From an uncultured Treponema sp. (GTDB lineage Bacteria > Spirochaetota > Spirochaetia > Treponematales > Treponemataceae): a DNA stretch of 64,000 nucleotides. A model generated the notes under the pieces. That model worked only from the letters and a program-made list of their open reading frames with translations, was not told the DNA's origin and did not search any database. Location of the stretch: NCBI GenBank assembly GCA_946411505.1, contig CAMKEG010000005.1, positions 124,001-188,000 on the forward strand, read 5' to 3'. Of the stretch, positions 49,226 to 57,669 are shown piece by piece. Position 1 is the stretch's first letter. Each line of letters starts with the position of its first letter. The position numbers and the translations under genes are program-made.

Positions 49226-49254
49226 TTGCTTTTTGCGCGGAACTGTCGTATAAT
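49226..49254 (+). promoter_or_regulatory. Promoter of galE
   Basis: TTGCTT (49226-49231), 17-bp spacer, TATAAT (49249-49254), followed by a leader of about 112 bases. Confidence 0.65.
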
Positions 49255-49261
49255 CATAGCG

Positions 49262-49370
49262 CGCGGCCAAACTCGCGCGATTGTCCGCGCTCGCTAGAGC
49301 GCAGTTGAATTGCTTCCTCTAACAAAACAGAGCGAAGCGATGTAACAGCCGTATTGGTCGTAAGGAGTGT
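49262..49370 (+). promoter_or_regulatory. Structured leader of galE, related to the intergenic repeats
   Basis: The leader contains GCCAAACTCGCGCGA (also at 13950), a perfect hairpin GCGCTC-GCTA-GAGCGC (49287-49302) with the following AGTTGAAT (also at 52103-52126), and AAAACAGAG (also, inverted, near 50405). AAGGAG lies before ATG 49374. It may be a transcribed copy of the repeat family. Confidence 0.5.
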
Positions 49371-49373
49371 AAT

Positions 49374-50351
49374 ATGAACGTTTTGGTTATCGGCGGAGCA
49401 GGCTATATCGGAAGCCATGTCGTTAAGGAATTGAACAAGCAGGGCCACAAGGTGACGGTTTTTGACAACCTTTCAAGCGGCCTGCGCCAAAATCTTTTTA
49501 AGCAAAACGGCTTCATTCACGGAGACATTCTTATAAAGGAACAGTTGGACGCGGCTTTCGCGCAGGGCTTTGACGCCTTCATCCATTTGGCGGCCTTTAA
49601 GGCGGCGGGCGAATCGATGGTAAGCCCCGAAAAATATTCGGTCAACAATATCACCGGAACGCTCAACATCCTTAACAGCGCGGTGGAACATGGCTGCAAG
49701 CGGATGGTCTTCTCCTCCAGCGCGGCGGTTTTTGGCGAGCCCCAGTATTTGCCGATTGACGAGGCCCACCCAAAGAATCCCGAAAACTACTACGGCTTTA
49801 CAAAACTAAAGATAGAAGAATTCATGGCTTGGTACGAAAAGCTTCGCGGCTTGCGCTTTGCCGCGCTGCGCTACTTTAACGCCGCCGGTTACGACGTTGA
49901 CGGAGAGATTTACGGCCTTGAGCAAAACCCCGCCAACCTGCTTCCCATCATTATGGAAGTGGCCTGCGGAATGCGGCCAAAGATGAAGATTTTTGGAAAC
50001 GACTACGACACCCGCGACGGAACTTGCATCCGCGACTACATTCACGTGACCGACTTGGCCGCGGCCCACGTCAAGGCCTTGGAATGGATTGCCAAAAACG
50101 ACAAGAGCCTTACGGTCAACCTTGGAAGCGAAAAGGGCACCACAGTAACCGAAATGGTCGAGGCCGCCCGCCGCATCACCGGTAAGCCCATCCCGGCCGA
50201 CTACGCCGAGCGCCGTCCCGGCGACCCTGCCAGCCTTGTGGCCAGCGCCAAGTACGCCGCCGAAGTCCTTGGCTGGAAGGCGCAACATTCCGACGTGGAC
50301 ACGCTTTTGGAAACTACGTATAAAGCCTACAATAAGTGGTTGGGGCGATAA
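49374..50351 (+). CDS. galE: UDP-glucose 4-epimerase
   Basis: 325 residues. Interconverts UDP-glucose and UDP-galactose for glycan synthesis. The NAD loop is VIGGAGYIGSHVV (residues 5-17), then VFDNLSSG, FIHLAAFKAAGES, the catalytic SSSAAVFG serine and YYGFTK (YxxxK), RYFNAAGYDVDGEIYG, and DTRDGTCIRDYIHVTDLAAAH. Full length. AAGGAG lies 7 bases before the ATG. It is a single gene followed by the repeat/terminator element. Confidence 0.94.
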   Translation: MNVLVIGGAGYIGSHVVKELNKQGHKVTVFDNLSSGLRQNLFKQNGFIHGDILIKEQLDAAFAQGFDAFIHLAAFKAAGESMVSPEKYSVNNITGTLNILNSAVEHGCKRMVFSSSAAVFGEPQYLPIDEAHPKNPENYYGFTKLKIEEFMAWYEKLRGLRFAALRYFNAAGYDVDGEIYGLEQNPANLLPIIMEVACGMRPKMKIFGNDYDTRDGTCIRDYIHVTDLAAAHVKALEWIAKNDKSLTVNLGSEKGTTVTEMVEAARRITGKPIPADYAERRPGDPASLVASAKYAAEVLGWKAQHSDVDTLLETTYKAYNKWLGR

Positions 50352-50379
50352 AATTTTAGTAAACAAGAAACGGCGCGAA

Positions 50380-50523
50380 GGCGCGGACAGCATCGCGGAA
50401 ACACTCTGTTTTGCGCTGCCGCGCTAGCGGCAGGTGGGATAGTTACAAGCGCAAACAGCGTGTAGCGACGCTAGCTAGCGGTTCCGTGATGCTGGTCGCA
50501 ACTGGGAGCCGTTTTTTTGTTTT
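50380..50523 (+). terminator. Structured intergenic element (copy B) ending in a terminator
   Basis: From 50410 the element aligns with 11310-11415: hairpin CTGCCGC-GCTA-GCGGCAG (50416-50433), hairpin AGCGT-GTAGCG-ACGCT (50457-50472), and CGGTTCC (50479-50485) pairing with GGAGCCG (50505-50511) ahead of seven T residues. The last hairpin is a good terminator for galE. The converging methyltransferase gene ends at 50525. Confidence 0.7.
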
Positions 50524-50524
50524 G

Positions 50525-51637
50525 TCAATTTTTTCTCAACACAAACAAATATTCCCTTACATGAATCGCGCGGCCCGAAAGGTTTCGGCTTCCGCGAAAG
50601 GCGTTGTAGGGAATGGCCATGGTTTTTAGGCTGCCGTAGCGCTTCAGCGTTTCCTGCATTTGCCGCAAGCCGATGAAGCCTTCCGAATTGTAGGAAACAA
50701 TCACAAACTTTGCGTCCAAGTCAGCGACAATCCTCTCCAATGAGGCCAGCGCCAGCTTTGCCTTGTTGAACTGGGAGTGGTTCCAGTTTTGGACGATTCC
50801 GCTTACAGGGCTAAGCTCGGCGTCGATTTTGTTCTTTACTATTAAATTGAGCATAAAATAGTTGGAGCCGTAAGGGTGCTGGTTGTAGGGCGGGTCAAGG
50901 TAGGCCAAGTCCAGGCCGCGCAGCTTTTGCGCCAAGGCCTCCGCGTCTTCCTGAAAAAGCTCGCGCTCGCAGTCAAAAGCGCTGAAAATCGGCGGGTTCA
51001 ATTCCACCTTGCCCAAAATTCGCTTCAAGGCGTCCTTTCCCGCGCCGCCAAAGCAGCCAAGGCCCGTGTTCTTGTCCTTGTAAAAGCCCTTGAAGACTCC
51101 GCTTGTGTTCACGTGGACGCTCGCCTCCGTAATCAGGGGGGCCAAAAAAAACTTTTGCAGTTTTTGCGGACATTCTTCTATTAACTTGCGGTATGTGTCC
51201 AGCAAAAGCGCGTTTTGCCGCGTGTAAAAGACCCGCTCTCCGGCCTTTATGTTTTCGTCGTCTTGCGGGGCGTAGTTTTTTGCGATTATGCCGGGCGTTT
51301 TTTTTCGGGCCGCGGCGTTAAGGAGAGCCGCGCGAGCCTCCTCGTATTCGGCCTTGGGAAAGTCCTTGGCGTTTGTAAGGTAGCAGTCGTTAAGGAGCAG
51401 GGAATAGGCCTCCAAGTCGTTGGCGATTATTTTTTTTGCCGAACGCTTTAAAAGCCGCGCGACGATTCCCGAGCCGGAAAAAAGGTCGGCGCAAACAAGC
51501 TTTTTCTTTCTCAAAGCCTTTTGAACGGCCTCGACTTGCGCCTGAATGTCCGGCAAAAGAGCCCTTTTGTTTCCTATGTAAGTGATGATTTGTTTTGTAA
51601 GAAAGTCCGGGTTTTCCTGCGCCTTTTTTTCCGCCAT
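50525..51637 (-). CDS. D12 class (Dam-like) DNA adenine methyltransferase
   Basis: 370 residues. Motif X is ITYIGNKRALLP near the N-terminus, motif I DLFSGSGIVAR, and the catalytic motif IV LAYLDPPYNQHPYGSNY (DPPY) after the target-recognition domain: the alpha-class order. It methylates the N6 of adenine; the site is unknown. No restriction endonuclease is adjacent, so it is either an orphan enzyme or half of a system whose partner is not recognisable. The small gene upstream (51647-51871) shares the transcript, with a 9-base gap. Confidence 0.85.
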   Translation of the reverse strand: MAEKKAQENPDFLTKQIITYIGNKRALLPDIQAQVEAVQKALRKKKLVCADLFSGSGIVARLLKRSAKKIIANDLEAYSLLLNDCYLTNAKDFPKAEYEEARAALLNAAARKKTPGIIAKNYAPQDDENIKAGERVFYTRQNALLLDTYRKLIEECPQKLQKFFLAPLITEASVHVNTSGVFKGFYKDKNTGLGCFGGAGKDALKRILGKVELNPPIFSAFDCERELFQEDAEALAQKLRGLDLAYLDPPYNQHPYGSNYFMLNLIVKNKIDAELSPVSGIVQNWNHSQFNKAKLALASLERIVADLDAKFVIVSYNSEGFIGLRQMQETLKRYGSLKTMAIPYNAFRGSRNLSGRAIHVREYLFVLRKN

Positions 51638-51646
51638 CGCTTCCGC

Positions 51647-51871
51647 CTAAACGTCCAGAATGTATTCGCGCAAATATTGGTTTCCGACAGTGGCCTTGGC
51701 CATGAATTCGGCGAACGTTTTAAAGCGCAGGGGCTTTTCAAATTCCCGGCCAAGTTGGATAAAGTCGGCGCCGCCTTCTTTTTCGTAGGTGATTAGATAT
51801 TTTTTGTTGTCGTGAATGAATTCCACCTCGCGCTTTGTTTCTGTCATTTCGCGCAACTTTTCCAACGTCAT
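51647..51871 (-). CDS. Small protein co-transcribed with the methyltransferase
   Basis: 74 residues, no signal peptide. It is acidic and helical at the start (TLEKLREMTETKREVEF), then beta (HDNKKYLITYEKEG, ADFIQLGREFEKPLRF), ending in a helix FKTFAEFMAKATV. I do not recognise the family. It has its own good promoter and lies 9 bases before the methyltransferase start, so it may regulate or assist that enzyme. Restriction-modification controller proteins are of similar size but have a helix-turn-helix, which I do not see. Confidence 0.65.
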   Translation of the reverse strand: MTLEKLREMTETKREVEFIHDNKKYLITYEKEGGADFIQLGREFEKPLRFKTFAEFMAKATVGNQYLREYILDV

Positions 51872-51877
51872 GCCGAC

Positions 51878-51906
51878 ATTCTACCAACGCTTTGTTGCTA
51901 GGTCAA
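51878..51906 (-). promoter_or_regulatory. Promoter of the small protein / methyltransferase operon
   Basis: On the minus strand: TTGACC (51906-51901), 17-bp spacer, TAGAAT (51883-51878), then 6 bases to ATG 51871, predicting a leaderless mRNA. Confidence 0.65.
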
Positions 51907-51949
51907 GGCGCGCTTGCGTAGCAAACGTCCTATAGGAAAAAAAACGCAG

Positions 51950-52126
51950 ACAAGGCAGCTCCCAGTCGACGCTGCGACGTGACGGAACCGCTAGATTATC
52001 TCGTTTCCGTTGGAAACGAGGCCTCTAAAGGTATTGCAGTCGCGCATACGCGTTCCGCACGGCTCGTCGCTTTCGCAGTCAAACTGGGCAAAATGATTGC
52101 CAGCGCTCGTGAGAGCGCAGTTGAAT
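51950..52126 (-). repeat. Structured intergenic element (copy C)
   Basis: On the minus strand CTAGCGGTTCCGT ... GACTGGGAGC (51994-51958) matches the end of copy B, and a T run follows near 51945. Two perfect hairpins lie upstream: CTCGTTTCC-GTT-GGAAACGAG (52000-52020, 9 bp) and GCGCTC-GTGA-GAGCGC (52103-52118, shared with the galE leader). No coding frame is credible here. Confidence 0.6.
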
Positions 52127-52255
52127 AAATTTCCTACAGCAAAACGGAGGGCGCGCCCGACGTAGAGTTTCCGCCAGTCGCCCGTCTCCTTCGCGCTGCC
52201 TTGCCCGCGTTTTTTACTTGGTCGCAGTTTGCGTGGCAAACGTCATTACGGCAAT

Positions 52256-52419
52256 AAAAACGCGGGGGCAAAGCGAGGCGGGACGCAGAAAAAAAGACTT
52301 GGTGGGGCCCCGTCAGCGAAGCGGCTTGGCCGCAGGCATAAAGCCGCAAGCGGAGGACGGGGGGGCACCTAAGGCTTTTTTTCGTCGCTGGGACCCGCCT
52401 ATAAGGCCCCCGCGTTTTT
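52256..52419. other. 164-bp rod-like inverted repeat, candidate structured RNA or miniature element
   Basis: Nested pairing arms are visible: 52256-52269 with 52406-52419 (14 bp perfect), 52277-52282 with 52394-52399, 52289-52296 with 52375-52382, 52308-52314 with 52356-52362, and 52321-52327 with 52341-52347, closing on a 13-base loop. The outer arm ends in A/T runs on both sides, so it also resembles a two-way terminator. It lacks the conserved cores of tmRNA, RNase P or SRP RNA. A G run of seven to eight lies at about 52359-52365. Confidence 0.6.
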
Positions 52420-52462
52420 GTTTTTGTACAAGTCCGGCGCCACGCTGGCTGTTGGCCTTTCC

Positions 52463-52491
52463 TTGACAATATCAACAAATAGCGCTAAAAT
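52463..52491 (+). promoter_or_regulatory. Promoter of the cyclase operon
   Basis: TTGACA (52463-52468), 17-bp spacer ending AGCGC, TAAAAT (52486-52491). The start point should be near 52498, leaving a leader of about 77 bases before ATG 52575. Confidence 0.7.
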
Positions 52492-52574
52492 GTTACCGCC
52501 ATTATCGGCAAAAGGAAAGAGTGAGCCTCCCGCCCCGTATGACATATGGAGCTGTCGGCGCATGAAAAAAGTTT

Positions 52575-54755
52575 ATGACAGAAGAAGAAAAAAAGAAAAA
52601 GGAAACTGAAACGTCCGTCCGCGTCAAACGTCCTATTGGTGTGACGCTTGCCCTCATCATAGGAATTGTCGTTGTTTTGGCTCTTGGAGCGGTCACGTTT
52701 TTAAGCAGCTGGTTCCAAAGCAAGGACGCGCGCCTTACCGCCGAGGAAAACAACCTTACAATCAATTCCCGCTCCGCATCTTCCGTGGAGGAAAGGCTCA
52801 ACGCAATCCGCTCAAACGTTTTCCAGCTTTTGGACTTGCTGAGCGTAGTTTCCGGCGGAAGGAACTCCGCGCTTTCAAGGCAGGCCCAGTCTTTCTTCTT
52901 TGAGCGCAACCCGGACATAGCTTCGATTTTTGTCTTGTCGGCGGACAGCGCCGGCAAAAACAATTCCAGCGACTTGAAGATGGTCAACAGCCGCTTTTTC
53001 ATTTCAAACGAAATTGACGAAAGCGTGCAGGAACAATTTTTTAGGGACAACCAGGACGCGCTCCGCCGCTCCTGCTCCGGCGAGACAATCGCCGCCAACG
53101 CAAGCCCCTTGTTCGGAAGAAGCGCGCTTTGCCTTTTCTTTCCCTACAAGGAGAACGGACGCGACCAGGCTTGCTGCGTCACCTTCTCGGCGGAAAGCTT
53201 GACCGACATTTTGGGAACCGGCTCGCTCAACACAAGCTTCATGATAAACGACACCGACGAGCTTTTGGTCCACCCGGACTCGGACAGAATCCTTCGCGGC
53301 GAAAGCATGAAAAACTATCCCCTCGTCCGCGAGATGAGAGAGAACAACCAGAACAACGATTCGGCCCGCCAGATTCCCTACAACGAGATTGACGGCGAAA
53401 GCGGAAAAAAGACTCCCTACTTTGGAGCCTACCAAAAGCTCCCGCTGGCCGACATTGTGGTCATGACAATCGTTCCCCTTGACAGCGTTCTTGAGGGAGC
53501 CAGGACCGCCACAAAGAACAATTTATACCTTGCGGCGGCCGTTCTTTGCGTCACGATTATTTTCATCCTGTTCTTCTCGCGCTTTGTAATCAGCCGCCCC
53601 TTGCGCCGCTTGTCTTTGGCCGCCTACGAGATTCAAAAGGGAAACTTCAACACTCCGGTAATCTCAAGGCTCAACTTTGGAAGGCAGGACGAAATCGGCG
53701 TCCTTAACAGGGGAACGCGCGACGAGCAGGAATTCCTTAACACCTTCGCCAAGTTCACCAACCAGGGCGTCGCCAAGGCCATCGCCACCAAGAGCATCGA
53801 CTTTGAGCCGCACCTTAAGGACTGCACGATTTTCTTCAGCGACATCCGAGGCTTCACTAAAATTTCTGACGGCTTCAAGTCGCGCTTCAACGAAGAGTCC
53901 GCGGCCGAAATCATCACCTTCCTTAACGACTACATGGGCCGCATGGTCAACTGCGTCACCCTAAGCCACGGAAACATCGACAAGTTTGAGGGCGACGCCA
54001 TCATGGGCGTTTGGGGAATCTTGCGCGAGGACGACCTTAGCTTTGAAAAGCTTCCCGACACAAACCCCGACAAAAAGCGCCTTGCCGAAGAGCACTCGCG
54101 CCATGTCAAAGAGGACGCGATTAACTGCATTCGCGGAATCATCGCGATGCGCTACTCGTTGATGGAATACAACAAGGCGGCGGAAAAATTCACCAAGGAG
54201 CACGCCAACGAGCCGCGCGCCCGCTACAAGCCCCACATTCAAATCGGCTGCGGCATCAACACCGGCCGCGTCACCGCCGGCGTTATGGGCGGCGGCGAGA
54301 AGATGGAATACACCGCCATCGGCGACGCGGTAAACTTTGCCAGCCGAACCGAGGCGACCAACAAGCCTTGCGGCACCGACATCTTGATTACCGAAGACAC
54401 TTACAATCTTATTAAGAAAGATTACATCCGCTGCGAAGAAAACCACCGCATGATTCCCAACGAGTTCGCCGACGACGAAATTGTCGTCGAGCGCATTCCC
54501 GTTACGATTGAGGTTAAGGGAAAGGGCGAGCAGCACTTTTACGGCGTCGTCAACATGCCGCGCTTTGACATTGAAAAATTCTTTAAGCCGACCAACCCTG
54601 ACTTTAAGGTTGACCCGGACTGCGCCCGCGCGGTAGGTCCGCGAGGCCCAAGGACAATGAAGGAAGTGCGCGAGCTTTTGGGCATTCCTACTCCAGATTT
54701 TGAAAAGGTGAACTTGAATGAAGAAGAAAACAAAACTGTCGTCAAGCCAAGCTGA
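52575..54755 (+). CDS. Membrane-bound class III adenylate cyclase with periplasmic sensor
   Basis: 726 residues. Helix 1 (about 22-44), a periplasmic Cache-like sensor (about 50-310), helix 2 (about 317-338), a HAMP linker (340-390) and a class III cyclase domain (about 405-600). Metal-binding Asp residues sit in FFSDIRGFTKIS and KFEGDAIMGVWG; the transition-state residues are in GDAVNFASRTEA (Asn and Arg). Lys in KFEGD and Asp in AIGDAVN at the purine positions favour ATP. About 120 residues follow the catalytic core. It resembles the cyclase I recall as TP0485 in T. pallidum. The next gene overlaps its last 38 bases. The leader lacks a clear ribosome site near ATG 52575; GGAG lies about 26 bases upstream. 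Confidence 0.88.
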   Translation: MTEEEKKKKETETSVRVKRPIGVTLALIIGIVVVLALGAVTFLSSWFQSKDARLTAEENNLTINSRSASSVEERLNAIRSNVFQLLDLLSVVSGGRNSALSRQAQSFFFERNPDIASIFVLSADSAGKNNSSDLKMVNSRFFISNEIDESVQEQFFRDNQDALRRSCSGETIAANASPLFGRSALCLFFPYKENGRDQACCVTFSAESLTDILGTGSLNTSFMINDTDELLVHPDSDRILRGESMKNYPLVREMRENNQNNDSARQIPYNEIDGESGKKTPYFGAYQKLPLADIVVMTIVPLDSVLEGARTATKNNLYLAAAVLCVTIIFILFFSRFVISRPLRRLSLAAYEIQKGNFNTPVISRLNFGRQDEIGVLNRGTRDEQEFLNTFAKFTNQGVAKAIATKSIDFEPHLKDCTIFFSDIRGFTKISDGFKSRFNEESAAEIITFLNDYMGRMVNCVTLSHGNIDKFEGDAIMGVWGILREDDLSFEKLPDTNPDKKRLAEEHSRHVKEDAINCIRGIIAMRYSLMEYNKAAEKFTKEHANEPRARYKPHIQIGCGINTGRVTAGVMGGGEKMEYTAIGDAVNFASRTEATNKPCGTDILITEDTYNLIKKDYIRCEENHRMIPNEFADDEIVVERIPVTIEVKGKGEQHFYGVVNMPRFDIEKFFKPTNPDFKVDPDCARAVGPRGPRTMKEVRELLGIPTPDFEKVNLNEEENKTVVKPS

Positions 54756-57669
54756 CGCGGTCGCCTTTGAGCGCTTCCACCTTTCAAAAAATTCTCTGTT
54801 CATTCCGTTTTTGCTGACGGTAATCATTTGCGCTTTTGGCGCGGCCGCCAACATTTGGCTATTTTGCAAGTCCTACTTTATGGCGATGAGCCGCCTGGAC
54901 CAAACGCCAATCGCGACAATCACTTTCAAGTACAAGGCCGCGCAAAGAAAATTCATCGACCGCGCCTTGTGGACGCGTCTTGTCCAAAACTCTCCCGTCT
55001 ACAACGGAGACACTTTGCACACCGGCGAGCTGAGCGAGGCCACCGTTCACTTTATAGACGGAAACGAAATGGAGCTTAGCCAAAACACGATGGCTCAAGT
55101 TTTTCTTCACGAAGACCAGAGCGTCGGCGCGGAGTTGAGCGAAGGTTCGGCGGTAATCGACTCTTCCGGGGCCGAAAACGGCATGACCTTCAGCGTCGGC
55201 GGAACAAGCGTCGAAATCCAAAAGGGCGCGTCGGTTTCCGCGCAGATTGACGGCGACGTAAGCCAAGGCGGCGGAGTGGCCTTGCGCCTCTTGGGCGGAA
55301 GCGCCAGCGTTGACGGAGCCTCCCTTTCAAGCGAAGACGCGGTTGTCGTCGGAAAGAACGGCGTCAAGGCCCTTCCCCTTAGCGTAAAGAGCCCGCGCCC
55401 TGACCAAAAGTTTTTGTTCCACGAAGGGAAGAGCCTTCCAGTCCAATTTTTGTGGAAGTCGGTCCGTCTTGCCAACGACGAAGACTTGATGCTTGAGATT
55501 TCTCCCAAGAAAGATTTTTCGGAAGTGGCCAACCGCGTTTACGCCAGCGGCTTGAACAACCTTACTGTGGACTTGGAAAACGGCGCTTGGTACTGGCGCC
55601 TTGTTTCCGTTGAAAAGGGAACGACCAACATAAAGAACAAGGAGCGCGAGGCTTCGGGCCGCTTGCAGGCGCTCAGCTCTCCGGCTCCGGAACTGGTGAC
55701 GCCGGTTGACCAATACAAGTTTTATTATAGAACAAGAAATCCGTCCGTGCGCTTGATTTGGAGCGAAAGCCCGTACGCCACTTCATACCAGCTTGAAATT
55801 TCCAAGCGCCAGGACATGAAGCAGCCGGTCATAAGCCAAAGAAGCGCCACCACTTCAAGCATCATCTCCACTTTGGGAGCCGGAACTTATTATTGGAGCG
55901 TCACGCCTTTCTTTACGGTTAACAAAACAGGCTTGGCCGCCCCAAGTTCCGTCCAGTCCTTTACGATTGAAAGGCGCGGAGAGTTGGACGCGCCCCAGCT
56001 TCTTTCTCCGCCGCAAAACGGCAGCGTGGACATTTCGCCGGAAGTAGGCCCCGCGCACTTTTCTTGGAAAATCGAAAACGAGGCGGCCTATTACCGCGTA
56101 AAGATTTTTAAGGAAGGAAGGGCGTCCTCTCCGCTTGTCAACGAAACGACCGACAAAAACTATTTGCAAGTCAATCCGTCCAAAATTAGTTTGGGCGAAG
56201 GAAAATGGCATTGGACCGTCGCGCAAATTGACGACGAAGGAAACGAGTCCAAGGTTGGCGAGGAGCGAATGTTCTACGCGCAAAAGGGCAACCTTTTTGT
56301 AAGGACAATCGAGCCGTCCGAAGGCTATCAGGTCGGAAACACTTTTGCCGCCGACATGAAATTTACTTGGAAGCAAAACCTTCCGCAAGATTTTACCAGC
56401 GTCCTCCAAGTTTCCACAAGCGCCAATTTCTCCAATTTGGTTTACTCGGCCAAGGTCATCGGAAATTCCGCCTCGTCGATTCCTTTTGCGGAGGCGCGTT
56501 ACTATTGGAGAATCCATTCCACCAACGACATCGGCATGGTAATCAACACGCAGCCAAAGTCGTTTGAAGTTTTGCCGCAATTGCCGGCCGCAAGGGTGTC
56601 CGCGCCCAACGGCCGCGCCGTAGTGCATCCGGGCGGACCCTACGAGTTTAAGTGGAACGAGGTTGACGGAGCCGACTACTACAAGCTTACGATTTACAGG
56701 CAGAACGACGGAGCGATTGTCTACGAGGACAACTTGTATGAGCCCGGAACTGAAATTGAAATGTACGACGCGCCTGAATTTGTGGACCGCGTTTACTATC
56801 GATATGAATTGCAGGCCAGGGCCAACGCGATTGAAGGAAAGTCAAGCCGAAGAAGCGGCCGCCTTTCCGAAGGCGTGTTCTTGCTGGTAAAGATTAAGCC
56901 TGTCGACGTTTACAGCCCGGCCAGGGGCGCGGTGGTGAGCGGCGTTGACGCCGTCCTTAAGCCGCTGCGCGTGCGCTGGGGTTCCGTTGAGCCGCCGGCA
57001 AAGTCTCAGCTTGTGATTAGCAAAGTTGAAGGAAGAAACAAGCGCGTGATGCTAAGGTATCCGGCGGGAGTTTCCTTTGAGACCGGAAATCCAAGAATTC
57101 CGACTTCGCTCAACCTTGACTTGCCGGAAACTTTTGAGGCCGGAAACTACGAGCTGATTGTTTACGCGGAAACGGCCGACGGCTACGACATCTCCAACTC
57201 GGACGAAAGAAACATAGCGCGCTTTAGAATCACTCCTGTTGAGCCGCTTGGCGCGATAGGCTCTTTGTCCGTAAGCCCAAAAATGATGGACGTGGACTAC
57301 TTGCTCAACGAGAGCAATCCAAGGCATTTTACTTTCTCTTGGACGCCGGTTAAGGACGCCACAAATTACATCATTCAAATAGCCGACAGAAGGGGCCGGC
57401 CCTTGCTTAAAAAGATTGAGGTGGGCGCCAGGGCGTCTTCATATGTGTTTGACTTTATCGCCCTTGAAGGCGAAGACCGCGAAAAGTTTATGAACGGAAC
57501 TTACCAATGCTCCGTTCAGGCCGCGCGAAAAGTGGACATAAACGGCGACGAAAAGGTTGACAAGATTTTGCAGCGCAGCCCAATAAAGACGGAGAGCTTC
57601 TCGATTAAGATTGACGAGCCCAAGAGAGCCAAAGCCAAAAAAGGAGCCAAGAACCCGTATGGACTTTAA
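54718..57669 (+). CDS. FecR domain protein with fibronectin-like repeats
   Basis: 983 residues. One N-terminal membrane helix (about 25-50), then a FecR-like beta domain (about 95-200: NGDTLHTGELSEATVHFIDG, ELSQNTMAQVF, EGSAVIDSSG), then a long row of Fn3-like beta modules marked by YYWRL/YYWSV/HWTV strands (WYWRLVSVEKG, TYYWSVTPFF, KWHWTVAQI, RYYWRIHST). FecR domains sense or bind in the periplasm; Fn3 rows suggest a long rod. A similar T. pallidum protein (TP0483, from memory) was reported to bind fibronectin. ATG 54718 lies inside the end of the cyclase gene; the C-terminus overlaps the next start. The three genes are clearly one unit. Confidence 0.85.
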   Translation: MKKKTKLSSSQADAVAFERFHLSKNSLFIPFLLTVIICAFGAAANIWLFCKSYFMAMSRLDQTPIATITFKYKAAQRKFIDRALWTRLVQNSPVYNGDTLHTGELSEATVHFIDGNEMELSQNTMAQVFLHEDQSVGAELSEGSAVIDSSGAENGMTFSVGGTSVEIQKGASVSAQIDGDVSQGGGVALRLLGGSASVDGASLSSEDAVVVGKNGVKALPLSVKSPRPDQKFLFHEGKSLPVQFLWKSVRLANDEDLMLEISPKKDFSEVANRVYASGLNNLTVDLENGAWYWRLVSVEKGTTNIKNKEREASGRLQALSSPAPELVTPVDQYKFYYRTRNPSVRLIWSESPYATSYQLEISKRQDMKQPVISQRSATTSSIISTLGAGTYYWSVTPFFTVNKTGLAAPSSVQSFTIERRGELDAPQLLSPPQNGSVDISPEVGPAHFSWKIENEAAYYRVKIFKEGRASSPLVNETTDKNYLQVNPSKISLGEGKWHWTVAQIDDEGNESKVGEERMFYAQKGNLFVRTIEPSEGYQVGNTFAADMKFTWKQNLPQDFTSVLQVSTSANFSNLVYSAKVIGNSASSIPFAEARYYWRIHSTNDIGMVINTQPKSFEVLPQLPAARVSAPNGRAVVHPGGPYEFKWNEVDGADYYKLTIYRQNDGAIVYEDNLYEPGTEIEMYDAPEFVDRVYYRYELQARANAIEGKSSRRSGRLSEGVFLLVKIKPVDVYSPARGAVVSGVDAVLKPLRVRWGSVEPPAKSQLVISKVEGRNKRVMLRYPAGVSFETGNPRIPTSLNLDLPETFEAGNYELIVYAETADGYDISNSDERNIARFRITPVEPLGAIGSLSVSPKMMDVDYLLNESNPRHFTFSWTPVKDATNYIIQIADRRGRPLLKKIEVGARASSYVFDFIALEGEDREKFMNGTYQCSVQAARKVDINGDEKVDKILQRSPIKTESFSIKIDEPKRAKAKKGAKNPYGL

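Noticed and set aside
52256..52419. Calling the rod-like repeat 6S RNA, tmRNA, RNase P or SRP RNA
   Set aside because: The length and rod shape recall 6S RNA, but I cannot find the conserved cores of any of these, so it is left as an unassigned structure.
52562..52609. Alternative start or leader peptide just before the cyclase gene (ATG 52562)
   Set aside because: It is in another frame, overlaps the cyclase start and yields only a short basic peptide; there is no supporting ribosome site.
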